The position numbers and the translations under genes were made by a program. Of a stretch of 64,000 bases of DNA, positions 32,050-45,214 are shown piece after piece. Under the pieces are notes generated by a model, which was given only the letters and a program-made list of their open reading frames with translations, searched no databases and was not told the DNA's origin. The DNA is taken from NCBI RefSeq assembly GCF_001465545.3, contig NZ_CP013480.3:5518001-5582000 (forward strand), in the 5' to 3' direction. Source of the DNA: Pandoraea norimbergensis (GTDB lineage Bacteria; Pseudomonadota; Gammaproteobacteria; Burkholderiales; Burkholderiaceae). How positions within the stretch are numbered: the stretch's first letter is position 1; every line of letters begins with the position of its first letter.

Positions 32050-32529
32050 ATGAGCCTCGCCGATTCCGACTCTCTCGATCTCGAAACGCGAGCCAATGAT
32101 CGCGAGCACGACGCCTTGCGTCTTTGGCTGCGGCTGCTCACCTGCGCCAACATGATCGAAACCGACATCCGGTCGCGTCTGCGCCAGGATTTCGATTGCA
32201 CCCTGCCGCGCTTCGATCTGCTGGCACAGCTCGATCGCCATCCCGAGGGACTGAAGATGGGAGAGCTCAGCAAGCGCATGATGGTGACTGGCGGCAACGT
32301 CACCGGCATCACCGATCAATTGGAAAAAGAGGGCTGGGTGACGCGCGAGACCGTCGTCAACGACCGCCGCGCCTTCCTGATCAAGCTCACGCCGCGTGGC
32401 AAGAAGGCGTTTTCGAACATGGCACGCGCGCACGAGGAATGGATCGAGCAACGGCTGGGGCGACTGCCTGAGGACAGGCAGCGTCAGCTGTACGCGTTGC
32501 TTGGGGATTTGAAGGCGGTGATTGCCTGA
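32050..32529 (+). CDS. MarR family transcriptional regulator
   Basis: 159 aa winged-helix dimer, usually a ligand-responsive repressor. The N-terminal helix (REHDALRLWLRLLTCANMIE) forms the dimer interface; the DNA-binding core is LPRFDLLAQLDRHPEGLKMGELSKRMMVTGGNVTGITDQLEKEGWVTRE, and the wing is NDRRAFLIKLTPRGKK. Stands alone between the porin and a convergent aminopeptidase gene, so its target cannot be read from an operon. No Shine-Dalgarno sequence is evident before the ATG at 32050. Confidence 0.9.
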   Translation: MSLADSDSLDLETRANDREHDALRLWLRLLTCANMIETDIRSRLRQDFDCTLPRFDLLAQLDRHPEGLKMGELSKRMMVTGGNVTGITDQLEKEGWVTRETVVNDRRAFLIKLTPRGKKAFSNMARAHEEWIEQRLGRLPEDRQRQLYALLGDLKAVIA

Positions 32530-32687
32530 CGCCTAGGCCGACACCCCGACAGACGTCAGACAGTGGTTTTTAATGCCCGGCCCAGGGGACGTCGCGAGGA
32601 CATCGGAAATTGCCCTGTTCGGCGTGAGGCCTCCTGCCGCGGTACATCGAACATGGCGCAGACCACCGCCAAATCCAATCACTTCCG

Positions 32688-33839
32688 TTACTTGGCCGCG
32701 TGTTCTCGAGCATTCAAGGTCGCCCGCGCGGCGGCCGCCGCCGGTGTTTCATCCAGTGCGGCAAGCACTGCGTCACGGTCGGACGCTTTGCGCTTCGACA
32801 GCGCTTTCACTGCCGCATAGAACCTGGGCAAATCGTTGCCCTCTTGCGCGAGCAAGGCCATGAACGCCGGCACCCACTGGTTATACGTGGCGAACGATCC
32901 GATCTTCGCGTTATTCAGATCACTCGCGAACCAGAGATCGAACCCCTTGTATCCGCCCCAAGACACTTTGAGCGCCGCGTAATCGGCGCGCATGCGGGTG
33001 AACAGAATGTCCTTCTGAGCCGCTTTCTGCTCATCACTATCCGCCCCGTTGTAGAGCGTTTCCAACTGCTTCCGGTACCCTTCGACCAGATCGCGGAACT
33101 GCCGCCGATACGCGTCGTACCGCTCATACTCGATCGCCGCATCCGGATGCGCCGTCAGCCATCGCTGCACCCCGACCGTTTCGACCGTCACCGCAAACGA
33201 TTCATTGAACGTCGTATCGCCACGGACAAACAGGATCTGATGCGCCAGCTCGTGGAAGATCATGCGAGCGACTTCGGCGCGCGGCAGGTAGATGAAGGTG
33301 CTGAGCAGCGGGTCATCGAAGTAACCCAGCGTCGAATACGCTGGAATGCCGGCCACGAAGGTTTCCCATCCGTCGCGATGTAATTCGGCCGCATAAGCCT
33401 CAGCCGACTCCCGGGAGTAATACCCGCGATATTCGACACATCCGACGACCAGCAAACACGATTCGTGCAGTTTCAGTGAGAGTGCCGGCGCGGCGAACAC
33501 GTTATAGACGACGAACGGCCGCTTGATGTCGGCATAGCTGCGATAGCTGCCGTTATCGGGTTCGCCCAACGCCGTTACGGCGTAGCTGCGGATCTGCTCG
33601 GCCTCGGCGAGACGCACCCGCAGGCGAGGGTCCAACGAGGGGTCTGCCAGCAAATCATTCACCGGCTGTGCCTCGTGCAGCATCGTGAAATGCCCATTGA
33701 TCGACTGCGCATAGTAGCCGACCTGACTGCACCCGCAGACAGCAAGCAACATCGCCCACGCCGTCAGTGCCTTGAGACACCGAAACCCGATCAGGTAAGG
33801 CTTCGCAGACAAGGTCGACATGAGAAGCTCCATGAGCAA
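32688..33839 (-). CDS. Predicted zinc aminopeptidase lipoprotein (COG4324 type)
   Basis: 383 aa from the ATG at 33839; an ATG at 33821 (MSTLSAKP) is also possible. The N terminus is a lipoprotein-type signal with a hydrophobic stretch ending LLAVCGCSQ. A gluzincin-like zinc site HELAHQ occurs about residue 205, with the third-ligand candidate in NESFAVTVET about 20 residues on. The flanking sequence (AGIPAYSTLGYFDDPLLSTF) is typical of the COG4324 putative aminopeptidases. Substrate unknown. It lies 151 bases downstream of the molybdopterin oxidoreductase on the same strand, with no obvious functional link. Confidence 0.85.
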   Translation of the reverse strand: MLMELLMSTLSAKPYLIGFRCLKALTAWAMLLAVCGCSQVGYYAQSINGHFTMLHEAQPVNDLLADPSLDPRLRVRLAEAEQIRSYAVTALGEPDNGSYRSYADIKRPFVVYNVFAAPALSLKLHESCLLVVGCVEYRGYYSRESAEAYAAELHRDGWETFVAGIPAYSTLGYFDDPLLSTFIYLPRAEVARMIFHELAHQILFVRGDTTFNESFAVTVETVGVQRWLTAHPDAAIEYERYDAYRRQFRDLVEGYRKQLETLYNGADSDEQKAAQKDILFTRMRADYAALKVSWGGYKGFDLWFASDLNNAKIGSFATYNQWVPAFMALLAQEGNDLPRFYAAVKALSKRKASDRDAVLAALDETPAAAAARATLNAREHAAK

Positions 33840-33990
33840 GGATGTTCACCGGAGCGCGGAAAGGCTCCCAGGCTCCCGGGCACCAGAGTCGGCTGTCGGC
33901 TGGCAGTCGCGGGCAACTGGTGGCCTCTCGTCGTCGGCACCGGCTTCCGGCTCGCGGTCGTCGGTACTTCAGTCCGATATTTCCGTCCGC

Positions 33991-36066
33991 TCAGGCCGGG
34001 GCGACGTCGACAAGGCAGTCATAGAAGGTCGGTGCGCGGCCGAGATCCGTGAGTTGCTGACTCGTGACTTCGTTAGCGTTCTTGCCATCCGGGGCCAGCT
34101 TCTTCCACCAGATGGATAGCCCGACAACCACGCCCTCGCGGGCTTTTTCCGTCACCCGCGCTTTGGCGTTCAGGGTGCCGCGATCGTTGAAGATACGCAC
34201 GCCGGCACCATCCGCAATCCCGCGCGGCGCGGCGTCTGCCGGGTGAATATCGAGTGTCGGCTCGCCGACGGACGAACGCAGGCTATCCACGTTGACGAAA
34301 CTCGAGTTGAGGAAGTTACGCGCAGGTGGCGAAATCATCGCCAGCGGGTAGCGCGCCGCCAACTTCGGATTACTCGCGACAGATTCGTAAGGCGGCACCC
34401 AATCCGGCAGCGGATCGAACCCTTCCTGCACCATGCGTTCGGAATAGAACTCGCATTTGCCGGACGGCGTAAAGAACCCGCCATTGGCAAACGGCGCCTC
34501 GGGCAAGTCGTAACGCACCCAGCCGTCGCGCTTCAGTGTCTCCCAATCGGTGCCGGCCATGCGCGGGTCGGCCCATCGAATCGACTGCTCCGCAAGTTGA
34601 TCGTCCGAATCCAAGAAGCACGGCTCCTGCCATCCCATCCGTTGTGCGAGCACACGGAATATCTCGGAATTCGGCTTCGTTTCGCCCAAGGGCGCAATCG
34701 CGGGATTGTTCGCGAGCAAATAGGTGTGCCCGTATGCCTTGTGAATATCCAGATGTTCAAGCTGCGTCGTCGCCGGCAGAACGAAGTCCGCATAGTCGGC
34801 GGTGTCGGTCTGGAAGTGCTCCAGCACCACAGTGAACAGATCCTCTCGACCAAAACCCGACGCCACCTTGCTCGACTCGGGGGCCACGGCCACCGGATTG
34901 CTGTTATAGACCACGAGCGCTTCGATCTTCGGACCGAACGACGCGTCACCCGGGTGGCACAGCGCGTCGCCGATGGCGCTCATGTTCACCAGACGCGGTA
35001 CTTTGTCAGGCACTGGCCGCAAGTCCGGGCGGGTTTGGGCGAGCCCATCGACCGGGGCAAAACCCGACGTCGACATCAGCATGCCGCCGGCCGGGTCACG
35101 CCACGCACCGATGAGCGCCGGGAGGCAAGCCACAGCGCGCGTTGCTTGACCGCCACCTTTGGCGCGCTGCATCCCGTAGTTCAGTCGAATTGAAGCAGGC
35201 TTGGCGCTGGCATACTCCCGCGCCAATGTAATAACCGTCTCTTCACTAATGCCGCAAATCTCGGCGACGCGCGCGGGTGTATAGCGCTGCGCCCGTTCCT
35301 TCAATTGGGCGTAACCGACCGTGTGCTGCGCAATGTATTCGTGGTCAACGAGATCCTCGGCGATCAGCACATGCATCATGCCAAGCGCCAGCGCGGCATC
35401 CGTGCCGGGCAGCAGCGCAATGTGCTGATGACATTTCTCTGCGGTGAGCGAGCGATACGGATCGATCGCGATCAACTTCGCGCCGCGCCGCTTGGCCTCC
35501 TGTGCGATCGCCCAGAAGTGCACACTCGACGTAATCGGGTTGCTTCCCCAGATCAGAATCAGCTTGCTGTCGACAAAATGTTCGACGTGCATCCCGACGC
35601 CCGCGCCGTAGGTGTAACGCAGACCGGCGGCACCCGCACTCGCACAGATCGTGCGATCGAGGTCGGACGCACCGAGCTTGTTGAAGAAGCGGGCCGCCAT
35701 GGTCTCGCCCTGCACAAACCCCATCGTTCCTGCGTAGCTGTACGGCAGAATCGCTTCGGGGTCGCGCGCGGCAATTTCCGTCAGGCGAGCCGCGATCTCA
35801 TCAAGCGCCTGATCCCAGCTCACCTGCACAAACTTGCCGGCGCCCTTCGGCCCCACGCGTTTCAGCGGATGCAACAGGCGGTCGGGGTGATAGGTACGCT
35901 CTGTATAGCGAGAGACTTTCGTGCAAAGCACGCCCTTGGTTGTCGGATGGTCCGGATCGCCTTGGACCTTGATCGCGACGCCATTCTCCACCGTCACGTG
36001 AAGTGCGCACGTATCGGGGCAGTCATGCGGGCAAGCGGCCCGAACGACGTGAACATTGGACGTCAT
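33991..36066 (-). CDS. Molybdopterin oxidoreductase family protein (stand-alone)
   Basis: 691 aa. The N terminus carries a [4Fe-4S] cluster motif with C12, C16, C20 and C48 (CPHDCPDTC then GVLCTK), so electrons can pass through an iron-sulfur centre. It has the molybdopterin domain (SWDQALDEIA, WGSNPITSSVHFW, RGAKLIAIDPYRS) and the C-terminal dinucleotide-binding domain (PSGKCEFYSE, HPADAAPRGIADGAGVRIFN). C141 in TICASAGAAG is in the region that often supplies the metal ligand; assignment is tentative. No TAT signal, so cytoplasmic. No iron-sulfur or membrane partner gene is adjacent. The substrate cannot be assigned. Confidence 0.9.
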   Translation of the reverse strand: MTSNVHVVRAACPHDCPDTCALHVTVENGVAIKVQGDPDHPTTKGVLCTKVSRYTERTYHPDRLLHPLKRVGPKGAGKFVQVSWDQALDEIAARLTEIAARDPEAILPYSYAGTMGFVQGETMAARFFNKLGASDLDRTICASAGAAGLRYTYGAGVGMHVEHFVDSKLILIWGSNPITSSVHFWAIAQEAKRRGAKLIAIDPYRSLTAEKCHQHIALLPGTDAALALGMMHVLIAEDLVDHEYIAQHTVGYAQLKERAQRYTPARVAEICGISEETVITLAREYASAKPASIRLNYGMQRAKGGGQATRAVACLPALIGAWRDPAGGMLMSTSGFAPVDGLAQTRPDLRPVPDKVPRLVNMSAIGDALCHPGDASFGPKIEALVVYNSNPVAVAPESSKVASGFGREDLFTVVLEHFQTDTADYADFVLPATTQLEHLDIHKAYGHTYLLANNPAIAPLGETKPNSEIFRVLAQRMGWQEPCFLDSDDQLAEQSIRWADPRMAGTDWETLKRDGWVRYDLPEAPFANGGFFTPSGKCEFYSERMVQEGFDPLPDWVPPYESVASNPKLAARYPLAMISPPARNFLNSSFVNVDSLRSSVGEPTLDIHPADAAPRGIADGAGVRIFNDRGTLNAKARVTEKAREGVVVGLSIWWKKLAPDGKNANEVTSQQLTDLGRAPTFYDCLVDVAPA

Positions 36067-36279
36067 GAAACTACTCCTCTCTCTACCGAAATGCTGCGTC
36101 TAGCTGGGGTGCGACGCTGACGACATTGTATTACGTTCACCGGCGCTTCGCCCCGTCTGGCGCGGCAGAGCCGCATTTTCCGGACACGTCTGTGCTGCCG
36201 TTCGGGCGATTCCTATCGAGATGCCAGACCCTGCCTTTAGGGGTAAGATGAGCCATTGCGTACGCAGGAAATCCCCGTC

Positions 36280-37476
36280 ATGAAGCTTATTCCCGAAATC
36301 GATGCCGCTCGCGGCGAAATTCAGACCATTCGACGTGACATTCACGCGCATCCGGAGCTGTGTTTTGAAGAAAAACGCACCTCCGACGTCGTGGCCGATA
36401 CATTGACGAAGTGGGGCATCCCCATTCATCGCGGACTCGGGACCACGGGTCTTGTCGGCGTCATCAAGAACGGCAGCAGCGACCGTGCGATCGGTCTGCG
36501 CGCCGACATGGATGCCCTGCCGATCAAAGAAGCCAACACCTTCGAACATGCGTCGAAGCACGAGGGCAAGATGCACGCCTGCGGCCACGACGGCCACACG
36601 GCTATGTTGCTCGCGGCGGCGCAGTATCTTCAAAAACATCGCAACTTCGACGGCACGGTGTACCTGATCTTCCAACCCGCAGAAGAAGGCGGCGGCGGTG
36701 CTCGCGAGATGATCAAGGACGGGCTGTTCGAACGCTTCCCGATGCAGGCTGTGTTCGGTATGCACAACTGGCCGGGGGTACCGACGGGAACGTTCGCTGT
36801 CACGCCGGGGCCGATGATGGCGTCGAGCAACGAATTCAAGATCACGCTGCGCGGCAAGGGTACGCATGCGGGTATCCCGAACGCCGGCATCGATCCGGTC
36901 ATTGCCGCGGTGCAAGTTGCCCAGGCGCTCCAGAGCATCATCACGCGCAACAAGCGCCCGATCGACGCCTCTGTGCTCTCGATTACGCAGATTCACGCGG
37001 GTGACACCACGAATGTCGTGCCGGACACGGCATGGCTGGGCGGTACGATCCGCACGTTCTCGCTGGAAGTTCTGGACCTTATCGAATCGCGTTTGCGCGA
37101 GATTTCGGAATTTGTGGCCAAAGGAATGGGCTGCTCGGCCGAGATCGAATTCCAGCGCAATTACCCGCCGACCATCAACGATCCGGCCATGGCCGCCTTG
37201 TGTGCCGATGTGATGCGTCAGGTAGTGGGCAACGAAAACGTGAACGATAAAGTCGAGCCGACGATGGGTGCGGAAGACTTCTCGTTCATGCTGCTGGAAA
37301 AGCCGGGCGCCTATGTCTTTATCGGCAATGGCGACGGTACGCACCGTGACACCGGTCACGGCCTTGGCCCCTGCAATCTGCACAACGCCAGCTACGATTT
37401 CAACGACGATTTGCTGCCGCTAGGCGGTACTTACTGGGTGAAGTTGGTCGAAACCTACTTCGGGCGCGATCAGTAA
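36280..37476 (+). CDS. M20 family amidohydrolase (hippurate hydrolase-like)
   Basis: 398 aa di-zinc peptidase family M20D, hydrolysing N-acyl amino acids or related amides. Metal-binding motifs are GLRADMDALPI, MHACGHDGHTAMLL and FQPAEEGGGGAREM, plus the dimerisation domain ITLRGKGTHAGIPNAGIDPV and the C-terminal His in GDGTHRDTGHGLG. The ATG at 36280 with AGGAA upstream is preferred over a TTG at 36256. Divergent from the molybdopterin oxidoreductase across a 213-base gap. Exact substrate unknown. Confidence 0.93.
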   Translation: MKLIPEIDAARGEIQTIRRDIHAHPELCFEEKRTSDVVADTLTKWGIPIHRGLGTTGLVGVIKNGSSDRAIGLRADMDALPIKEANTFEHASKHEGKMHACGHDGHTAMLLAAAQYLQKHRNFDGTVYLIFQPAEEGGGGAREMIKDGLFERFPMQAVFGMHNWPGVPTGTFAVTPGPMMASSNEFKITLRGKGTHAGIPNAGIDPVIAAVQVAQALQSIITRNKRPIDASVLSITQIHAGDTTNVVPDTAWLGGTIRTFSLEVLDLIESRLREISEFVAKGMGCSAEIEFQRNYPPTINDPAMAALCADVMRQVVGNENVNDKVEPTMGAEDFSFMLLEKPGAYVFIGNGDGTHRDTGHGLGPCNLHNASYDFNDDLLPLGGTYWVKLVETYFGRDQ

Positions 37477-37504
37477 TCATCATCACGTTGTAGCGTTACT
37501 CAAC

Positions 37505-37536
37505 AAAAAAGCCGGCAATTGCCGGCTTTTTTGTGT
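37505..37536. terminator. Bidirectional terminator
   Basis: Perfect palindrome: A-run, GCCGGCAATTGCCGGC, T-run (TTTTTT), between the convergent M20 amidohydrolase and DUF3047 genes. Works in either direction. Confidence 0.95.
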
Positions 37537-37545
37537 CGATTGGAG

Positions 37546-38406
37546 CTACTTGGCAGCAGTGGTGGTAGGAATACCATCCGTATCCAATCGAATATCGCCA
37601 TACCACGCGGTAAATTTCGATTGCGTATTGTCGCCGTCACTCATGATCGCGATGCCGATCAAGCGGCCCGGTGGTTCGCCGAATGCCTTCTCGTAATCTT
37701 TTGCGATATCACGCGAATACGATTGCCACTGACCGAGCCCATCTGTCCCCCGCTGAACCACGATCGCGCGAATACGCGCGGTGTAGGGGTTTCGAACGAC
37801 TTCATCCGAGGCGAACTTCCCGTCGCCCCACGTGTACATCAGCGTTGCGTAGGGCAACTCGCGTCCGCTCACCAGACGAGCCAGCTCGCGATGCAAATGG
37901 TCTTGTACGGTGAGTTTCGCCGGGTCACCGTCGAAAGCAAGTGCGATCCGAACCGGCGCATCATCGTATCGCTTTGTCCGGATATCGGCGGAAGCCGGCA
38001 TGTCATCTGCGCGCCATCGCCAATTCAACTTGGCCCCAGGGTAGATGGGAATATCGAGCTTCTGAGCAATTCCCGACGCTGAATCATCCACCTTCGCACG
38101 AATTACCGCAATGCCGTTCGCATCGAGCGTCTGTTCGTAATTCGTACGACGCTTGTTGTGCGTAACGAGATAGGTCTCCCAATGAGGCGGAAGTCCATCG
38201 GCATTCACCGCAGCGGAAAGGGGGGCGATATCGTCACTTCGAGCAGGTACGGTCGCAGCGACCGTATCGCTGGCTGTTTGATACGTAGCGCATCCAGCGA
38301 TCATGAGTGCAATGCCCACTGCGCCGCCAACCAAAGTCCATCCACGCCACGTTGCATGGCGCTTACGTCGATCATCATCTACCACTGGTTTCACTCCCCG
38401 AACCAC
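37546..38406 (-). CDS. DUF3047 lipoprotein
   Basis: 286 aa. A basic N terminus and a hydrophobic segment (about 26-38) lead to the lipobox LMIAGC, with Cys39 as the likely lipidation site, so it is anchored in the cell envelope. The body (GLPPHWETYLVTHNKRRTNYE, LNWRWRADDMPA, DAPVRIALAFDGD, IGIAIMSDGDNT, AWYGDIRLD) matches the DUF3047 family, whose function is unknown. Ends 14 bases from a terminator and stands alone, divergent from nothing but the rRNA operon terminator. Confidence 0.87.
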   Translation of the reverse strand: MVRGVKPVVDDDRRKRHATWRGWTLVGGAVGIALMIAGCATYQTASDTVAATVPARSDDIAPLSAAVNADGLPPHWETYLVTHNKRRTNYEQTLDANGIAVIRAKVDDSASGIAQKLDIPIYPGAKLNWRWRADDMPASADIRTKRYDDAPVRIALAFDGDPAKLTVQDHLHRELARLVSGRELPYATLMYTWGDGKFASDEVVRNPYTARIRAIVVQRGTDGLGQWQSYSRDIAKDYEKAFGEPPGRLIGIAIMSDGDNTQSKFTAWYGDIRLDTDGIPTTTAAK

Positions 38407-38537
38407 AACTAACCCCGTGGTCGAATCCTAAGCGAGAAACCGATGTCGATCCATCCGAAGTTTCACTTCACGACACTGATGCAACACATTTTGGACGTGA
38501 AGAGACGCGACGCTATCGAATTCCGAACGCGCAAAGC

Positions 38538-38571
38538 AAAAACCCCTTGCTACGCGTTGTAGCAAGGGGTC
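38538..38571 (-). terminator. rRNA operon terminator
   Basis: On the minus strand, a 12-base perfect stem ACCCCTTGCTAC / GTAGCAAGGGGT with a 5-base loop followed by a T-run (TTTTTGCTTTGC), starting about 10 bases after the mature 5S end. Confidence 0.92.
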
Positions 38572-38580
38572 TTTAGGGGA

Positions 38581-38694
38581 GCCTGACGATTACCTACTTT
38601 CACACGGGTATCCGCACTATCATCGGCGTGGAGTCGTTTCACGGTCCTGTTCGGGATGGGAAGGGGTGGTTCCAACTCGCTATGGTCATCAGGC
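38581..38694 (-). rRNA. rrf: 5S ribosomal RNA
   Basis: Minus strand begins GCCTGATGACCATAGCGAG and ends GTAATCGTCAGGC, the complementary termini of 5S rRNA, with the conserved internal CCCATCCCGAACAGG loop. About 114 bases, normal length. Ends are placed by pairing and could be off by a base or two. Confidence 0.95.
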
Positions 38695-38834
38695 ATAACT
38701 TGTATGTTCTGCTGCACTGCGTGCAACAAAACCAATTCAGAAGAAGCGTAGTACTACATGTAGTTGGGTTGTGAGCGTATCAGCCTCGTTATGGGCACAC
38801 GCAACTCACACCAGCACAAAACACACTGGTTATA

Positions 38835-41712
<2,878 letters not shown>

Positions 41713-41862
41713 CTATAACGAGAATGTCTCGTTACAGGTTGAGTTTTAGCGTTGTGCCGTATTCCAAGTCATCTTTCGATCACTTAAATACTAGTTGATA
41801 CAATCACAACCCGTACAATTTCCACGCGCCATCTCTAACGCGTTTCCGTTGTACTACTACTT

Positions 41863-41885
41863 CTTCTAAATTGTTAAAGAACAAA
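41863..41885 (-). promoter_or_regulatory. boxA-type antitermination site before 23S
   Basis: The minus strand reads TGTTCTTTAACAATTT, a close match to the rRNA boxA element (TGCTCTTTAACA) that loads the Nus antitermination complex, about 150 bases before the 23S 5' end in the internal spacer. Confidence 0.7.
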
Positions 41886-41986
41886 TAACTGCATGACATT
41901 GCTGTCATTCAAAAACATTCACATTCGTTGGGATTTACCGCAGACGTAAAAGCTTTTGACTGACATCGATGTGTGATCTAAGGAAT

Positions 41987-42062
41987 TGGTGGAGGCAGAC
42001 GGGATCGAACCGACGACCCCCTGCTTGCAAAGCAGGTGCTCTCCCAGCTGAGCTATGCCCCC
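41987..42062 (-). tRNA. tRNA-Ala (TGC)
   Basis: 76 bases on the minus strand from GGGGGCATAGCTCAGCTGG to CTGCCTCCACCA with encoded CCA. The anticodon arm CTGCTTTGCAAGCAG carries TGC; the T arm is GGTTCGATCC. Standard second tRNA of a 16S-23S spacer. Confidence 0.97.
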
Positions 42063-42106
42063 ATTTCAAGCCAGTTTCCACCGACTTGGTCAGGCGGTGG
42101 TTAGCT

Positions 42107-42183
42107 TGGTGGGTCTGGAAGGACTTGAACCTTCGACCCCCGCCTTATCAAGACGGTGCTCTAACCACCTGAGCTACAGACCC
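42107..42183 (-). tRNA. tRNA-Ile (GAT)
   Basis: 77 bases on the minus strand from GGGTCTGTAGCTCAGGTGG to CAGACCCACCA with encoded CCA. The anticodon arm CCGTCTTGATAAGGCGG carries GAT; T arm GGTTCAAGTCC. Standard first tRNA of a 16S-23S spacer. Confidence 0.97.
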
Positions 42184-42244
42184 GACTTAGATCTACGCAG
42201 TCAACAACCGATAAGCGTGAACACTCAACTTCCAGTGCATGCTC

Positions 42245-43780
<1,536 letters not shown>

Positions 43781-43950
43781 AAACCTGTTACTGTTTTCGG
43801 TTTTTCGTGATAAATCACTTGAACCGGTCGCTCTCAAAGTATGCTGACAAGTTAATTACTTAACTTACCTATTACTATGTGAGCCTCAATAAATTTAAAG
43901 CTTATCTGCCGAAGCAGACGCACTTTTCATCGAGTGCCCACACTTATCGG

Positions 43951-43974
43951 TTGTTCAATTTTTAAAGATCAATC
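43951..43974 (-). promoter_or_regulatory. Leader boxA-type antitermination site before 16S
   Basis: The minus strand reads TGATCTTTAAAAATTGAAC, similar to boxA (TGCTCTTTAACA), about 170 bases before the 16S 5' end. The position between promoter and 16S is as expected for rRNA antitermination. Confidence 0.6.
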
Positions 43975-44055
43975 GCTTCGAACTTCGCTTCGTCGCATCA
44001 TTACCGCGCCGTCGCTTCGTTTTCTGCGTCGCTGCATCAGCAGCAGAGAAGTGAG

Positions 44056-44084
44056 ATTATGTCGCAGCTTCTCGTCGTCGTCAA
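44056..44084 (-). promoter_or_regulatory. rRNA operon promoter, proximal
   Basis: Minus strand TTGACG (44079-44084), 17-base spacer, CATAAT (44056-44061), preceded by an A-rich run (GAAAAAAACTG) resembling an UP element. Start predicted near 44049, with a leader of about 270 bases that contains the boxA. Confidence 0.75.
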
Positions 44085-44109
44085 CAGTTTTTTTCGCTTC
44101 TTTTCGTTC

Positions 44110-44215
44110 GCCGCCGTAGCGACTCACAAGCTCCAAAACCACTAACCACCGGGCTTTCCAGCCCGTCGCTTCCTTCTGCTTCGCTGCTTTCGCTGCGTCG
44201 CTGTCGTTGCGAGAG
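44110..44215 (-). repeat. Purine-rich GAAGCGA-like low-complexity tract and hairpin upstream of the rRNA promoter
   Basis: Between the two rRNA promoters the minus strand repeats AGCGA/GAAGC units (GCGACGCAGCGAAAGCAGCG then GAAGCAGAAGGAAGCGACGG) and has a hairpin GGGCTGGAAAGCCC. Similar units recur downstream of the proximal promoter near 43975-44035. No coding potential is credible. The role, for example Fis or H-NS binding, is speculative. Confidence 0.45.
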
Positions 44216-44220
44216 ACGGA

Positions 44221-44249
44221 ATATTAGTGAAAACCCCGAACCATGGCAA
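44221..44249 (-). promoter_or_regulatory. rRNA operon promoter, distal
   Basis: Minus strand TTGCCA (44244-44249), 17-base spacer, TAATAT (44221-44226), 165 bases upstream of the proximal rRNA promoter and just downstream of the terminator of the preceding gene. Consistent with tandem P1/P2 rRNA promoters. Confidence 0.6.
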
Positions 44250-44280
44250 GCACTTTGTGAAAATAATTTGAAAAGGCATG

Positions 44281-44308
44281 AAAAAGCCCCGTCGCGACGG
44301 GGCTTTTT
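44281..44308. terminator. Terminator after the binding-protein gene
   Basis: Perfect 28-base palindrome: AAAAA, GCCCCGTCGCGACGGGGC, TTTTT. It lies 23 bases after the stop of the minus-strand binding-protein gene and insulates the rRNA promoters. Confidence 0.95.
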
Positions 44309-44331
44309 CCTTATTCCGGACACCTAAGCCG

Positions 44332-45132
44332 TTACTTCTTGCCGAAGTAGCGCTGATAAATGGTGTCGTACGTGCCGTCAGCCTTGATCGCTTCGATCCC
44401 TTTGTTGATCTTCGCGAGCAACTCGGCATCGCCCTTGCGCACGGCAATCCCGTAATACTCCTTCGGGAAGTTGCTGTCCGCCACGGTGCGCAGGCTGGCA
44501 TTGGGATTGTTCGCGATGAAGTTCACCACGACGCCGTTATCAGCCACCACCGCATCGACACCCCCCGCTTCCAGTTCCTTCATGGCGAGCGGCGTGCCCT
44601 CGAAGCGTTTGACCGCCGGGTTGTTCTTGCCCATCAGCTTCTGCACGACTTCATCCCCCGTCGTGGCCGTCTGCACGCCCACCTTGAGCGACTTCAGATC
44701 GTCAAAGCTCTTCACGCTGGAGCTGGCCGGCACGGCAATCAATTGCGACGCTTCGAAATAAGGCGTCGAGAAGTCCATTTGCTTGCGGCGCTCATCGGTA
44801 ATCGTGATCGCCGAGATCAGGATGTCGCGATCGCCCTGCACCAGTGAATTGAAAATGCCCTCGAACGGCGTGTTGATGAACCGCACCGCAATGCCCGCCT
44901 TGTCAGCGACGGCCTTCATCACATCGATATCGAAGCCGGCGATCTGCCGGGTGTCGGTCTCATATTCGAACGGCGCATAGGCTGCGTCCGAACCCACGAC
45001 GTAGACAGGCTGGGAACCATCCGGCCCGACCGAGCGGCCGGCAGCCGTTTCTTCTTTCTTCCCGCAGGCACCCAACAACAGCCCGGAAGACACCACCAGG
45101 GCCAGCGCAAATGCACGTCGCTTCATCGACAT
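44332..45132 (-). CDS. ABC-type amino-acid substrate-binding lipoprotein
   Basis: 266 aa family 3 solute-binding protein. Signal peptide with lipobox LLLGAC (Cys23 likely lipidated). Then YVVGSDAAYAPFEYETDTRQIAGFDIDVMKAVADKAG, the N-terminal lobe of polar amino-acid receptors, with the ligand-contact region ISAITITDERRKQMDFSTPYFEASQ and VGVQTATTGDEVVQKL in lobe 2. The pattern fits glutamine/basic amino acid binding proteins; the ligand cannot be fixed. No permease or ATPase gene is adjacent, so the rest of the transporter is encoded elsewhere. Confidence 0.92.
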   Translation of the reverse strand: MSMKRRAFALALVVSSGLLLGACGKKEETAAGRSVGPDGSQPVYVVGSDAAYAPFEYETDTRQIAGFDIDVMKAVADKAGIAVRFINTPFEGIFNSLVQGDRDILISAITITDERRKQMDFSTPYFEASQLIAVPASSSVKSFDDLKSLKVGVQTATTGDEVVQKLMGKNNPAVKRFEGTPLAMKELEAGGVDAVVADNGVVVNFIANNPNASLRTVADSNFPKEYYGIAVRKGDAELLAKINKGIEAIKADGTYDTIYQRYFGKK

Positions 45133-45171
45133 CGTCTCGTCCTTGCTGAAAAAACCGGCAGACTAACATAC

Positions 45172-45196
45172 GACGGCCTCCAAAAAGGAGGCCGTC
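45172..45196 (-). terminator. Terminator-like hairpin between enoyl-CoA hydratase and binding-protein genes
   Basis: Perfect 10-base stem GACGGCCTCC / GGAGGCCGTC with a 5-base loop, 18 bases after the enoyl-CoA hydratase stop. No T-run follows, so read-through into the next gene (start 45132) is possible. Confidence 0.6.
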
Positions 45197-45214
45197 ACAG
45201 TTTCTCACTCAGTT

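Noticed and set aside
44081..44501. Minus-strand frames near the rRNA promoters
   Set aside because: They run over the promoter elements, a perfect terminator palindrome and the binding-protein gene in another frame, and have repetitive Arg/Ser composition.
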